A stretch of 64,000 nucleotides of DNA from Chryseobacterium tagetis. Its GTDB lineage: Bacteria > Bacteroidota > Bacteroidia > Flavobacteriales > Weeksellaceae. The notes under the pieces are model-generated. The model saw only the letters and a list, made by a program, of their open reading frames with translations, was not told where the DNA came from and did no database searches. The position numbers and the translations under genes were made by a program. The stretch is taken from positions 903,550 through 967,549 of the forward strand of contig NZ_JAERSE020000002.1 in assembly GCF_016735585.2 (NCBI RefSeq), given 5' to 3'. Positions 24,426-32,566 of the stretch are shown here, piece after piece (position 1 is the stretch's first letter; each line of letters opens with the position of its first letter).

Positions 24426-25598
24426 TTAACATTTTTCCAAAACAATTGCCGCATTACACCCGCCAAAACCTGAGGCTGTTTTCAAAATATATTTGATTTC
24501 TGCAGGTTGGTTTTCTTTAATAATATTCAAAGATTGGGAAGTTCCCGTTTCTTCGAAATTTTTTGATGGAATCAATGTATTATTCAAAGCAGATTCCATC
24601 GAAATAATACTTTCCAACAATCCAGAAGCACCTAAACAATGACCGTAATAACCTTTCATGCTGTTTAGAGGAATATTTTGTAATTCCATTCTATTGAAAG
24701 CGATGGCTTCCATTTCGTCGTTATATATTGTCGCCGTTCCGTGTGCAGAAATAAAATTAATCTGCTCTGCCGAAACTTGGGCTTCTGTTATTGCATTTTT
24801 GATGCTTGCGAACAATCCGTCACCAGTTCTTGATGGGCCGGAAATATGGTTCGCATCGTTAATTGCTGAATCTCCCAAAACTTTAAAACTAAATTTTTCG
24901 TTTTGTGGGATTGCTTCGTCACTCTGTTCCTCGCAATGACCAGTAATATAAATTGCTGCGGTTGCTTCGCCTATATTTATTCCGTCACGGTTTTTGTCGT
25001 AAGGTTTGCAGATTTCCGTTCCGATTGCCTGAAATGAATTAAATCCTGAAATCACAAATTCTGAAATCTCATCTCCGGCAATGACAAAAGCATCTTTGTA
25101 TTTTCCTGCCTGAATCATATTTTTCGCAACAGCAATCGCCATTACTCCCGAAACACAGGCGTTGGAAACAACAATTGGTTTCGTTTTAAATCCAAAAAAA
25201 TCAGCGATCTTTTGAGCTAAGCTGGAAAGAAAAACACCTTCCGGTAAAGTGGATTGGTTTTTTAATAAGCTGATATTTCCTTTTGTTGTAGATAAAATAA
25301 AAGCTGTATTGTCTGAAATCTGATGTTTTTCAACTAAAGGTTTTAAACTCAGCAAAAACATTTTTTCGAGCCTTGTGAATTTTGTACTGTCATTCTGAGT
25401 TCCGTTGAAGAATCTCTTAAACTCTTTATCCAGTTTTTCAGAATCAATCATAGAAGCATAAAAAGGCTCTTGATTTTCTATAATTTTATGTAAAGCTACG
25501 CCGGATTTCCCTTCTAAAAGAGCATTCCAGTTTGAAGGAACATCAAATCCTAAAGGGGTGACGCAGTTATAATCTGTAATGTAAATTTCCTTCTTCAT
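24426..25598 (-). CDS. beta-ketoacyl-ACP synthase with two repeat-derived insertions
   Basis: The 390-residue enzyme keeps the KAS residues: Cys148 in [10 protein letters not shown], His in [12 protein letters not shown] and His in [10 protein letters not shown], with [11 protein letters not shown] at the end. It is likely the third condensing enzyme of the pathway (ApeR-like or starter-specific). Two surface segments look like translated palindromic repeats: [10 protein letters not shown] at about residues 61-71 and [12 protein letters not shown] at about 219-230. Both are in frame. The start overlaps the stop of the upstream thioesterase gene by one base. Confidence 0.9.
   Translation of the reverse strand: MKKEIYITDYNCVTPLGFDVPSNWNALLEGKSGVALHKIIENQEPFYASMIDSEKLDKEFKRFFNGTQNDSTKFTRLEKMFLLSLKPLVEKHQISDNTAFILSTTKGNISLLKNQSTLPEGVFLSSLAQKIADFFGFKTKPIVVSNACVSGVMAIAVAKNMIQAGKYKDAFVIAGDEISEFVISGFNSFQAIGTEICKPYDKNRDGINIGEATAAIYITGHCEEQSDEAIPQNEKFSFKVLGDSAINDANHISGPSRTGDGLFASIKNAITEAQVSAEQINFISAHGTATIYNDEMEAIAFNRMELQNIPLNSMKGYYGHCLGASGLLESIISMESALNNTLIPSKNFEETGTSQSLNIIKENQPAEIKYILKTASGFGGCNAAIVLEKC
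24907..24940. repeat. in-frame palindromic repeat (translated CEEQSDEAI)
   Basis: Within the ketosynthase gene, GGGATTGCTTCGTCACTC (from 24907) through GCAATGAC (to 24940) is the GC-richer repeat whose minus-strand translation contains CEEQSDEAI. That peptide recurs in unrelated annotated proteins wherever this palindrome is read in frame. It lies where ketosynthases have a variable loop. Confidence 0.75.
25387..25418. repeat. half copy of the TGTCATTCTGA repeat inside the ketosynthase gene
   Basis: CTGTCATTCTGAGTTCCG then TTGAAGAATCTC matches the left half of the element at 14492-14528. It is translated on the minus strand as [10 protein letters not shown]. Confidence 0.65.
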
Positions 25599-26020
25599 TA
25601 TAATCCCATTTTATCTTTCCAAGCCTGAAAAAACTCAGGATTATATAAACATAAATTATTGTCTGAATCTAAGAATACCTGAATGGTTTCTCCTGAGCAG
25701 ACCAATTTATTTTCTTCGTTGAAGAGTTCGTATCTGTAAATTAATTTTGCCGAATTGGAGTTCACAAAAGTGGTCACGATCTTGAACGTTTCTCCATATT
25801 TTAAAGGAAGAAAATGTTCGCATGTGCTTTTTACAATCGGTGTTACAAATCCTGCTTTCTGAATATCAAGATAGGTCAAACCGTGCTGTCTTCCGAAAGC
25901 TTCTCTACCGTCCTCGAAGTACACAATGTAATGACCGTGCCAAACAATTCCCAGCGGATCTGTTTCATTGAACCTTACTCGAACAACTTCTGTACAAGTT
26001 AAATTTTCTTTAGACTGCAT
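25598..26020 (-). CDS. 4-hydroxybenzoyl-CoA thioesterase-like hot-dog protein
   Basis: A 140-residue hot-dog thioesterase. The active-site block RFNETDPLGIVWHGHYIVYF, with Asp at about residue 21 and the downstream His pair, is the 4HBT/YbgC signature. It would hydrolyse or edit an acyl-CoA/ACP thioester in the cytosol, perhaps releasing stalled or finished polyene chains. The gene overlaps the ABC permease gene upstream by 11 bases and the ketosynthase downstream by one base, so it is tightly coupled in the operon. Confidence 0.88.
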   Translation of the reverse strand: MQSKENLTCTEVVRVRFNETDPLGIVWHGHYIVYFEDGREAFGRQHGLTYLDIQKAGFVTPIVKSTCEHFLPLKYGETFKIVTTFVNSNSAKLIYRYELFNEENKLVCSGETIQVFLDSDNNLCLYNPEFFQAWKDKMGL

Positions 26021-27281
26021 TTTGTTTTCTTTCGTAAATTAATGAAATCCCGACCATCGCAAGATAAAATAAAAATAAGAATGTTAACTCTTTTGCAATT
26101 CCGCCGATTCCGCTGTTTCTTAAAATGATGTCATAATAAGCATTTAATCCCCAATTCATAGGAGAGAATTTGGCTACAGATTGCATGAATTCAGGCATTA
26201 AAAATACAGGAACCCAAATTCCTCCGATGGCAGCCAAAACTACAACGGATGTTGCTCCAAATGGTGCAGACTGTTCCTGTGTATCAGCAATTGTTCCCAA
26301 TAAAACGCCAAATCCAATCGCTGCCAAACCAGAGAATAAAGTCACAACAATAAGCTGGAACATTTTTCCTGTAACATCAAACTGCGGTAAATCCATATAA
26401 GGGAAAAGGTAAATTCCTACGGCAACCATCAGTAAAAACTGAATCATACAGATGATAAGATAAGTAAATGTTTTTCCTAAAATATGGATGAAATAAGGAG
26501 TCGGGCTGATTCTTGCTCTTACACTTGTTCCCTGGCTTTTTTCTTTAACCAGATTAATAGATAAAGGCACTACAATAAAGAATATTGCGAACAATGCCCA
26601 AGCCGGAACGTTGTGCTGAACTGAATTTGGAATCACTTCCATGGCTCCTTTTCTCGGGGTGATTTCTTTGAAACTGATTAGGTTTTTATTTTCTTCAAGA
26701 TTTTCAGTGGTGCCCAATTGATCCTGGAACGCTTTGTAAATCTTTTTATTCTCGATCTCAAATACCATTTTGTTCACGGAATTCATTACAGAATTTTTGA
26801 ATCCGGCATTGGTTGCAGGATCAAAGTATAAATGAATTTCTTTGGCTTTTATAGCTGGAACGGGAACTTTTTGGTTTGAATTTTCCTCCAATCCAAAGGA
26901 GCTTACAATCGCCTGAACTTTTGCATCGATATTTGAATTTAAATCTTTCGTTAAATTCTGAGGAATAACGATTGCCATCTGATAATCTCCACTGAAAACA
27001 GCATCTTGGGCGGATTTTTCAGTGTAATTGGTCAATAGTTGGAAAGTTTTGCTGTTTTCCAGTTCGTGTTTTATATTTTTTGAAACTTCAGATTTATCGT
27101 TATCAATGAAAATAATCGGGATTTTTGAGCCTTCAAGGTTTTTGAAGGTAGAATCCTGAATTAAAGTAATGGTGATAATCAGCAATAAAGGCATCACGAA
27201 AATGATGACGATTCCTCCGATATCTCTTTTCAGTAAAAGAACTTCTTTAACGAAGCTTCTCCATAATTTATACAACAACAT
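26010..27281 (-). CDS. ABC-2 type transporter permease
   Basis: The 423-residue membrane protein has one N-terminal membrane segment (GGIVIIFVMPLLLIITITLI, about residues 22-41), a large extracytoplasmic domain (about 45-220) and five further segments from about 225 to the end. This is the YhhJ/DrrB-type ABC-2 layout. It should pair with the ATPase encoded just upstream (27268-28023) to export a hydrophobic substrate, plausibly the pigment, its precursor or a lipid. It overlaps the ATPase gene by 14 bases. Confidence 0.88.
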   Translation of the reverse strand: MLLYKLWRSFVKEVLLLKRDIGGIVIIFVMPLLLIITITLIQDSTFKNLEGSKIPIIFIDNDKSEVSKNIKHELENSKTFQLLTNYTEKSAQDAVFSGDYQMAIVIPQNLTKDLNSNIDAKVQAIVSSFGLEENSNQKVPVPAIKAKEIHLYFDPATNAGFKNSVMNSVNKMVFEIENKKIYKAFQDQLGTTENLEENKNLISFKEITPRKGAMEVIPNSVQHNVPAWALFAIFFIVVPLSINLVKEKSQGTSVRARISPTPYFIHILGKTFTYLIICMIQFLLMVAVGIYLFPYMDLPQFDVTGKMFQLIVVTLFSGLAAIGFGVLLGTIADTQEQSAPFGATSVVVLAAIGGIWVPVFLMPEFMQSVAKFSPMNWGLNAYYDIILRNSGIGGIAKELTFLFLFYLAMVGISLIYERKQNAV

Positions 27282-28023
27282 CTCTTAATTCTTTTCCGGT
27301 TAATGAAATGAAAACGTCTTCTAGGTTTTCGGCACTCGCGACTCTGTTCACCAATTCTTCAGGGGTTCCGACTGCATGGATTTTTCCGTGATCAATAATG
27401 GCGATTTTTGTACAGAATTCTTCTGCTTCTGAAAGGTGATGTGAGGTATAAATGATACACGTTCCTTTTTTATTCAAATCCAAAAGATAGTCGATAATGG
27501 CTTTTTTAGACTGAACATCAACTCCGACAGTTGGTTCATCCAGAAATAAAACTTTAGGGTTGTGAAGGGTTCCTGCAATCAGATTACAACGGCGCTTCAT
27601 TCCTCCTGAGAACTGTTCTACTTTTTTATCAGCAAATTTTGATAATCCCATAATTTCTAGGGATTCATCAATCGCATTTCTTAATTTTTTGTGACTTAAA
27701 CCGTAAAGACTTCCGAAATACATTAAGTTTTCTTTGGCAGTCAACGTAGGGTATAAAGCGTATTCCTGCGGAACGATCCCGATGATTTGTCTTAATTTAA
27801 AACCGTCTTTTTGAGGAGAGAGTCCGTTGATTTTAAAACTTCCCGAAGTTGGTTTTATCAATCCTGAAAGCATGGAAATTAATGTTGTTTTTCCTGCTCC
27901 GTTTGGTCCGAGAATTCCGTAGATTTCTTCTTTCTCAATATTCAGCGAGATGTCATTTACAGAAAATTCTTCTGCATTTTTATATTTTTTGTATAAATTT
28001 TTAATCTCAATAAAGTTCTCCAT
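27268..28023 (-). CDS. ABC transporter ATP-binding protein
   Basis: A 251-residue ABC ATPase. Walker A is GPNGAGKTT near residues 38-46, the signature FSGGMKRR near 138, and Walker B VLFLDEPTVGVD near 155-166, with the switch His in TSHHLSE. It resembles the DrrA/YhhG-type ATPases that energise ABC-2 permeases, and the overlapping permease gene downstream confirms the pairing. It starts directly after the BtrH-like gene stop (adjacent bases), within the long operon beginning at 36220. Confidence 0.92.
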   Translation of the reverse strand: MENFIEIKNLYKKYKNAEEFSVNDISLNIEKEEIYGILGPNGAGKTTLISMLSGLIKPTSGSFKINGLSPQKDGFKLRQIIGIVPQEYALYPTLTAKENLMYFGSLYGLSHKKLRNAIDESLEIMGLSKFADKKVEQFSGGMKRRCNLIAGTLHNPKVLFLDEPTVGVDVQSKKAIIDYLLDLNKKGTCIIYTSHHLSEAEEFCTKIAIIDHGKIHAVGTPEELVNRVASAENLEDVFISLTGKELRDVVV

Positions 28024-29019
28024 TTAGATCGCTTTTTTCAGTTTTTTATAAAAAGCTTCTTCCAGATCTGCAATATGAAGCAGGGTTTTTGAAAGCTGGT
28101 TGTAGATGTCGCTTTTCGAGTTTCTGTTTTTATAAACTCTTGCAATATCCACTGCAAAATCTCTCCAAAGGTCACCGATTGTTGTGATTTCCTTGGATAA
28201 TTCTTTTAACTGATCGTTTTTTAGAATTACGGCAGCTTCCTGTAAAAATGCGCCATAGATAAATCTGAAACCACCGCCTCCGGTTCCTATTTCTTCCTGC
28301 ATTCTGATCAATTGGCCAAGATAATGATTGGTCACTTTTGTACCTTTTTTCTCAGCCCATTTCGGGATGTTTTTTGCGACCCATCGCATAGCTTTTACCC
28401 CAATTAAAGGAACGGGAGCCAACATATTTTTACAGGTATCTTTGATCCCTTTTTTGATGGCTTCCTCCAGGTTTACATTTTCAGGAATGTAAGTAGGGTA
28501 GTACATGTGACCTTTTGGAGGAAGTGCTCCTTTGGCATATCTTACCTTTTCAAGTTCTGCTTCGGTAAGGGTTGTGGTGTAATCCATCACAGGATCGCTG
28601 ATCAGGAATTTTCCGTCTTCTTTTCCATATACGACCAAATTGTGGGCGTTGAAATGGAATTTATATTCTTCAGGGAAATAGGTTAAGTTAAAAACTCCTA
28701 CCTGTAATCCTGTCGGTATATTTTGATTTAAATTTCTTTCTAAAGCTTTCTGGGCTTCGGCCGGGTTTGAAAATTTTTCTCTTTTTATTTTAATTCCCAG
28801 TCTTTTTGCCGCTTTGCTGAAAATTGCGCCCGGCATCGGACGATAGCTAAACCCTGGAGCAAAATTTACTTTTAAAAAGGGTAAGTAGACAAAGAACAAT
28901 CCGGAACCGATTCCGAAGATCATAGGTTCGCTGAGTTTTAATCCTTTGTTCAATAATAAATTGGAGGCAACACCGTTTTCGCAATGCGCTGTTTGGTGAT
29001 GTTCAAAATTAAGTTCCAT
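28024..29019 (-). CDS. BtrH-like acyltransferase (BtrH N-terminal domain plus DUF4872)
   Basis: The 331-residue protein matches the butirosin-biosynthesis BtrH architecture: an N-terminal papain/transglutaminase-like domain and a helical C-terminal DUF4872-type region. The putative nucleophile is Cys13 in HQTAHCENGVASNLLL. HFNAHNLVVYG near residue 125 supplies the His, and LISDPVMDY near 140 the Asp. BtrH itself transfers an acyl group from an acyl carrier protein to an amine. By analogy this protein could move the aryl polyenoyl group from ACP to the dialkylresorcinol, closing the flexirubin ester; that is inference. It directly precedes the ABC ATPase gene. Confidence 0.8.
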   Translation of the reverse strand: MELNFEHHQTAHCENGVASNLLLNKGLKLSEPMIFGIGSGLFFVYLPFLKVNFAPGFSYRPMPGAIFSKAAKRLGIKIKREKFSNPAEAQKALERNLNQNIPTGLQVGVFNLTYFPEEYKFHFNAHNLVVYGKEDGKFLISDPVMDYTTTLTEAELEKVRYAKGALPPKGHMYYPTYIPENVNLEEAIKKGIKDTCKNMLAPVPLIGVKAMRWVAKNIPKWAEKKGTKVTNHYLGQLIRMQEEIGTGGGGFRFIYGAFLQEAAVILKNDQLKELSKEITTIGDLWRDFAVDIARVYKNRNSKSDIYNQLSKTLLHIADLEEAFYKKLKKAI

Positions 29020-29060
29020 TTGAGCTTTTATCTTTTTATCTCGGGAGATAATTTTTTAAA

Positions 29061-29088
29061 AGAGATTCTTCCTTCGTCAGAATGACAA
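29061..29088. repeat. half copy of the TGTCATTCTGA repeat
   Basis: AGAGATTCTTCC then TTCGTCAGAATGACAA matches the right half of the element at 14541-14568. It sits in the 95-base gap between the HTH-like gene and the BtrH-like gene. Confidence 0.65.
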
Positions 29089-29114
29089 ACAGAATGTTTT
29101 CTATTTTAAATTAA

Positions 29115-29519
29115 TTATTTTCCGTCGAAGTTTTTTAATTCATCCACTGAAATTCCGAAAGCATCGGCATATTTTTTCAGGACGGATTCGCTTAGTGTTT
29201 TAAATATTTTTGGTTTTCCGTGTCTTTTTACCCGCCATTGCCACATTCCGACGTAGGCAGCCAATACCTGAAGATCCATTTTGTTAAGTTCCATGAAGTA
29301 AATGATGGGACTTATTATATTATTGGCAACGTTTTGTTTTGCTTCTTCAATTCTTTCGTTAATTAACGCTAAAGATTCTTCTAAGGCGGCTTTTTTCACA
29401 TCCCAACCAATACTGTTTGCGGTAGTATAGTTGTTATTCTCATCTGTTACATACAAGACTTCTGTCATGTTTGCTGATTTCAGATTGCTTTCGTCTTGGG
29501 GAAGGTCTTGTTTTTTCAT
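29115..29519 (-). CDS. small helix-turn-helix-like protein
   Basis: No firm family call is possible for this 134-residue cytoplasmic protein. Its C-terminal third has a pattern resembling XRE-type domains. MELNKMDLQVLAAYVGM is followed by a basic stretch (WRVKRHGKPKIF) and then LKKYADAFGISVDELKNF, the typical closing helix of such domains. The N-terminal half is a charged helix. It could be a local regulator of the pigment operon or a structural subunit that keeps only the helical fold. It lies six bases downstream of a dehydratase gene. Confidence 0.55.
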   Translation of the reverse strand: MKKQDLPQDESNLKSANMTEVLYVTDENNNYTTANSIGWDVKKAALEESLALINERIEEAKQNVANNIISPIIYFMELNKMDLQVLAAYVGMWQWRVKRHGKPKIFKTLSESVLKKYADAFGISVDELKNFDGK

Positions 29520-29525
29520 TGGTTA

Positions 29526-29969
29526 TTAGTATTTTACTTCTTGAATAAACAAATTAATTTCAGCTCTTATCAGAAGTTCATCATTATTGAACGTTTCACA
29601 AAAGATATTACAGATGTTTTCAAACTGAGATATCAATGCTGCTTTTGAAATGATTTTATCACCCACTTTTGGTAAGGCAAAAACTTCAATTTTCTTGATA
29701 TTGGTAATGAAACCGATCACTTTTGTATCTGCTTCAGGATTTTCGAAGAAGCTTTGTCCCAGAATGGATGAACAGGTTTGAGCTAAATTTTCGATTAAAC
29801 CTGCTTCAACGAGTTCACTGTTATGAACAAAAACATTGTCTTCTTTTATTTCAAAGGAAGTAATCACTTTTTCTTTAGTCAATTCCAGAATATAATCCGC
29901 CATCAGCATCGGTTCACGATGCGGGAGAAAATTGTGTATATTGATGATGTTTTCTTCCTTGATTTCCAT
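29526..29969 (-). CDS. hot-dog dehydratase-like protein with His and Glu retained
   Basis: From the ATG at 29969 this 147-residue protein has a FabZ-like hot-dog fold: FLPHREPMLMAD near residue 12 corresponds to the LPHRYPFLLVD strand. In the active-site helix FVHNSELVEAGLIENLAQ both the His and the Glu equivalents of FabZ are present. It should dehydrate 3-hydroxyacyl-ACP. The neighbouring gene encodes a paralogue lacking the His, so the two may form a heterodimer, as described for the ApeI/ApeP dehydratases of aryl-polyene synthesis. Eight further upstream codons are possible but lack family similarity. Confidence 0.78.
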   Translation of the reverse strand: MEIKEENIINIHNFLPHREPMLMADYILELTKEKVITSFEIKEDNVFVHNSELVEAGLIENLAQTCSSILGQSFFENPEADTKVIGFITNIKKIEVFALPKVGDKIISKAALISQFENICNIFCETFNNDELLIRAEINLFIQEVKY

Positions 29970-30037
29970 TAAAATTTCAATTTTATTTTGCAAACCTCAT
30001 CGATTTTTAAAACCTATGAGGTTTACCAATGTATAAA

Positions 30038-30469
30038 TTACATTACAACCGTTTTCATCTGGGATTTAGCAATAACCTCATCATTAACCTTCGTCACAAT
30101 ATCTACTAAAGTTACTCCCATCATTTCATTAATAATAGAAACTTCTGAAGTGAGCTTATCACCCAATTTGGGTAACTGTATTGCTTCAAAAGTTTTGATA
30201 GCGCCAATATATCCTGTCGGAGCTTCTTTTCCTAATAAATAGAATTTGTAGCCGGTGTGTAAAGCCACACTCTGCGCCTGATGTTCTACTAACCCAGAAG
30301 CCTGAAAAATTCCGTCCTGAACAAAAATATTCTCCTCTCTTATTTCAAATCCTGAAACCAATTGTGTTTCAGAATATGCTGTAATGCTGTTTACCATTAC
30401 AAAAGGAAATCTTTGTGGAATTAGGCTTTCCACGAAACTCTGGTCAGTTGTTGGTAATTTGTTCTCCAT
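30038..30469 (-). CDS. hot-dog dehydratase-like protein lacking the catalytic His
   Basis: The 143-residue product from ATG 30469 resembles FabZ-type hot-dog proteins: SLIPQRFPFVMVNSI near residue 16 and FVQDGIFQASGLVEHQAQ near 52-69. The Glu equivalent (VEHQAQ) is kept, but the residue aligned with the catalytic His is Gln. It is probably a partner of the adjacent complete homologue rather than an independent enzyme. Its start overlaps the DarB stop by one base (TAATG), so translation is coupled to DarB. Confidence 0.75.
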   Translation of the reverse strand: MENKLPTTDQSFVESLIPQRFPFVMVNSITAYSETQLVSGFEIREENIFVQDGIFQASGLVEHQAQSVALHTGYKFYLLGKEAPTGYIGAIKTFEAIQLPKLGDKLTSEVSIINEMMGVTLVDIVTKVNDEVIAKSQMKTVVM

Positions 30470-31608
30470 TAGCAAACCGTTAATAAAGCACAAGAATATG
30501 CAAATCTTCCACTTTCAGGAACGCAAAGAAGTACTTTTTCTCCTTTTTTCAGTTTTCCTGAATTCATTAATTCTTCTAAGGCTACAAAAATAGAACCTGC
30601 ACCAATATTTCCGATGTCTGAAAGGTTATAGAACCATTTTTCCCAAGGGAAGTCCAATCCTACTTTTGCAAATTCGTCTTTTAAGCCTTCTTTAAAGTAT
30701 CCTGATGAAATGTGTGCCAATACATGGTCGATAGATTCCGGATCTAATGTATGTTTGTCAAAAGATGATCTTAAACTTTCGGCACCTTTTACTAGAATAT
30801 ATTTATCTAAAATTTTAGTATCTTGTTTTAAAGCAAAAATAGATTGCTTGAGCCATTCGTCTGATGGATAATCTGCCCAGGATTGTAAGCTTCCGTCTTC
30901 CTGCTTTTCGCAACCTGCATACATACAAGCTTCGATCTCATGAGCGTAAGAATAGAAATCGATCCATTCTACTTTTAAATTGGTTTCGTTTTCTCTTGGT
31001 TTGTTTTCCAATAGGAAAGCTCCGGCTCCGTCAGAAAGCATCCATCTCAAAAATTCTCTTTTGAAAGCGATAATTGGTCTTTCTTCCAGTAAAATTAAAT
31101 TTTCAGCTTCGTGGTTGAACTTGTCTGCGGTCATCCAAGCTGACATTCTTTCAGAACCTGCACAGACAGCCTGTTCCTGAACTCCTGCTTTAATGGAAAG
31201 GAATCCATAGTTCAAAGCATTCATTCCTGAGTTACAAAGTCCTGTAGCGGTATTAATTTCAATAGATTTCCCGATGTTCAGTTCACCGTGAACCATGGAA
31301 GCATGTGAAGGCTGAATCTGATCCGGAGAAGTGGTTCCCACAGACAATAACTTCATATCTTCTTTTTTGAATTGTTCATCAAAAAGTCCTTCAATTGCTT
31401 TTGCTGTAAGCTGGGCATTTGTATGCGTAGGTTTTCCTTCTTTATCTAAGGCATAATATCTTGTGGTGATCTTGTTATTTCTTAAAATAATTCCTTTTGC
31501 TTTAGACTTCGCGCCATTTATATAACCAAGATACGTTTCCATTTCGTCATTTGAAACCGGCTCGTTGGGTAAGTATTTGGATGCTTTTGTTATAAATACG
31601 TCGTACAT
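30469..31608 (-). CDS. darB: DarB-type FabH-like ketosynthase for dialkylresorcinol synthesis
   Basis: The 379-residue protein has the KAS III fold: Cys125 in TATGLCNSGMNAL, His in VLAHISSGYF near residue 275, and Asn in SDIGNIGAGSIF near 325. In DAR biosynthesis DarB joins two acyl units and cyclises them to the cyclohexanedione that becomes the 2,5-dialkylresorcinol ring. The darA gene directly upstream (one base apart) supports the assignment strongly. The product would be the alcohol partner esterified by the aryl polyene acid in flexirubin. Confidence 0.9.
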   Translation of the reverse strand: MYDVFITKASKYLPNEPVSNDEMETYLGYINGAKSKAKGIILRNNKITTRYYALDKEGKPTHTNAQLTAKAIEGLFDEQFKKEDMKLLSVGTTSPDQIQPSHASMVHGELNIGKSIEINTATGLCNSGMNALNYGFLSIKAGVQEQAVCAGSERMSAWMTADKFNHEAENLILLEERPIIAFKREFLRWMLSDGAGAFLLENKPRENETNLKVEWIDFYSYAHEIEACMYAGCEKQEDGSLQSWADYPSDEWLKQSIFALKQDTKILDKYILVKGAESLRSSFDKHTLDPESIDHVLAHISSGYFKEGLKDEFAKVGLDFPWEKWFYNLSDIGNIGAGSIFVALEELMNSGKLKKGEKVLLCVPESGRFAYSCALLTVC

Positions 31609-31609
31609 T

Positions 31610-32524
31610 CTACTTTAAATTAATTCCTTGTAAATATTTTTTTTCTTTCTGTCTTTTGAACCAAAAAATTGGTGTTGTTAATAAGTGTAAAACTAACACT
31701 ATAGGGGATATAATCCATATAGCCGCCATCAAATATACCTTAAAGAATTTGATAAGCAGCGGTCGTTTTTCTTTTTTCTTGATAATAAGGTTTGACCAAA
31801 TGGTGAAAATTTTGTTTCCTACCTTCTCTACACGCACCAGGAACGGTCTTATTTCTATCGCTCCGTTTTTTACGAGATCAGGTTGTAAGCCTTCAAAATC
31901 ATTATTTCTGAAATGAGATTTAATGATGTGTCCGTATTTCACGGCACCATTTATTTCTTGATATGAAACTCCGGCCGCTGGAAGTATTCCTGATTTTTCT
32001 TTTTGTCCGCCGATCATCCAGCGAATAACGGTCAATACACTCGTATAGTTGTCGTGTCTGTCTACCAAAGCGATATTTCCTATCAATTTAGCTTTTAAAT
32101 CTTTTAAATATACTTTCAGTTTTTCCTGAGAGAGCATCCACATATTTCTGGTGCCGGAAACGGTAACAACAGGTGTGTCTTTCAGGAGTTGTGCTGCATA
32201 GCTGCTTTTTAAAAATGAGATAATAGGAATAGAAGGGGTTAAATACCAAACCTGATATCCGAAAATAATAAGGTCATATTTTGTATTCAATACCTCATCC
32301 GGTGGAGGAAGAATTTCACTTGGAATCTGTAAATAAGACTCAGGAAAGGTATTGAAAAATACATCATTCGGCCATGGAAAAGGAAAATCCTCTTTCATTT
32401 TAATATTATAGTAAGTAACCTGATATTCGTCTTTTTTGTCTTCAAAAGGACGGGCGATGTTCTTTACAATATCTTCAAGTTGACCTGTCTGAGTATAATA
32501 TAGTACAAGTATATTCTTCTTCAT
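31610..32524 (-). CDS. darA: DarA-type dialkylresorcinol condensing/aromatase protein
   Basis: The 304-residue protein opens with a flavodoxin-like phosphate loop (LVLYYTQTGQLEDIV, residues 6-20) and later LIIFGYQVWYLTPS near 85-98, consistent with FMN binding. DarA proteins act with DarB in dialkylresorcinol formation, aromatising the cyclised intermediate. A flavodoxin-type fold suits that redox step. The C-terminal part contains a membrane segment (LMAAIWIISPIVLVLHLLTT near 268-287), suggesting membrane attachment where the lipophilic substrate resides. It is one base upstream of darB in the same operon. Confidence 0.88.
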   Translation of the reverse strand: MKKNILVLYYTQTGQLEDIVKNIARPFEDKKDEYQVTYYNIKMKEDFPFPWPNDVFFNTFPESYLQIPSEILPPPDEVLNTKYDLIIFGYQVWYLTPSIPIISFLKSSYAAQLLKDTPVVTVSGTRNMWMLSQEKLKVYLKDLKAKLIGNIALVDRHDNYTSVLTVIRWMIGGQKEKSGILPAAGVSYQEINGAVKYGHIIKSHFRNNDFEGLQPDLVKNGAIEIRPFLVRVEKVGNKIFTIWSNLIIKKKEKRPLLIKFFKVYLMAAIWIISPIVLVLHLLTTPIFWFKRQKEKKYLQGINLK

Positions 32525-32566
32525 GTGTTTGTTATTATTTACAAAAATATGTTTTTCAATGGTATA

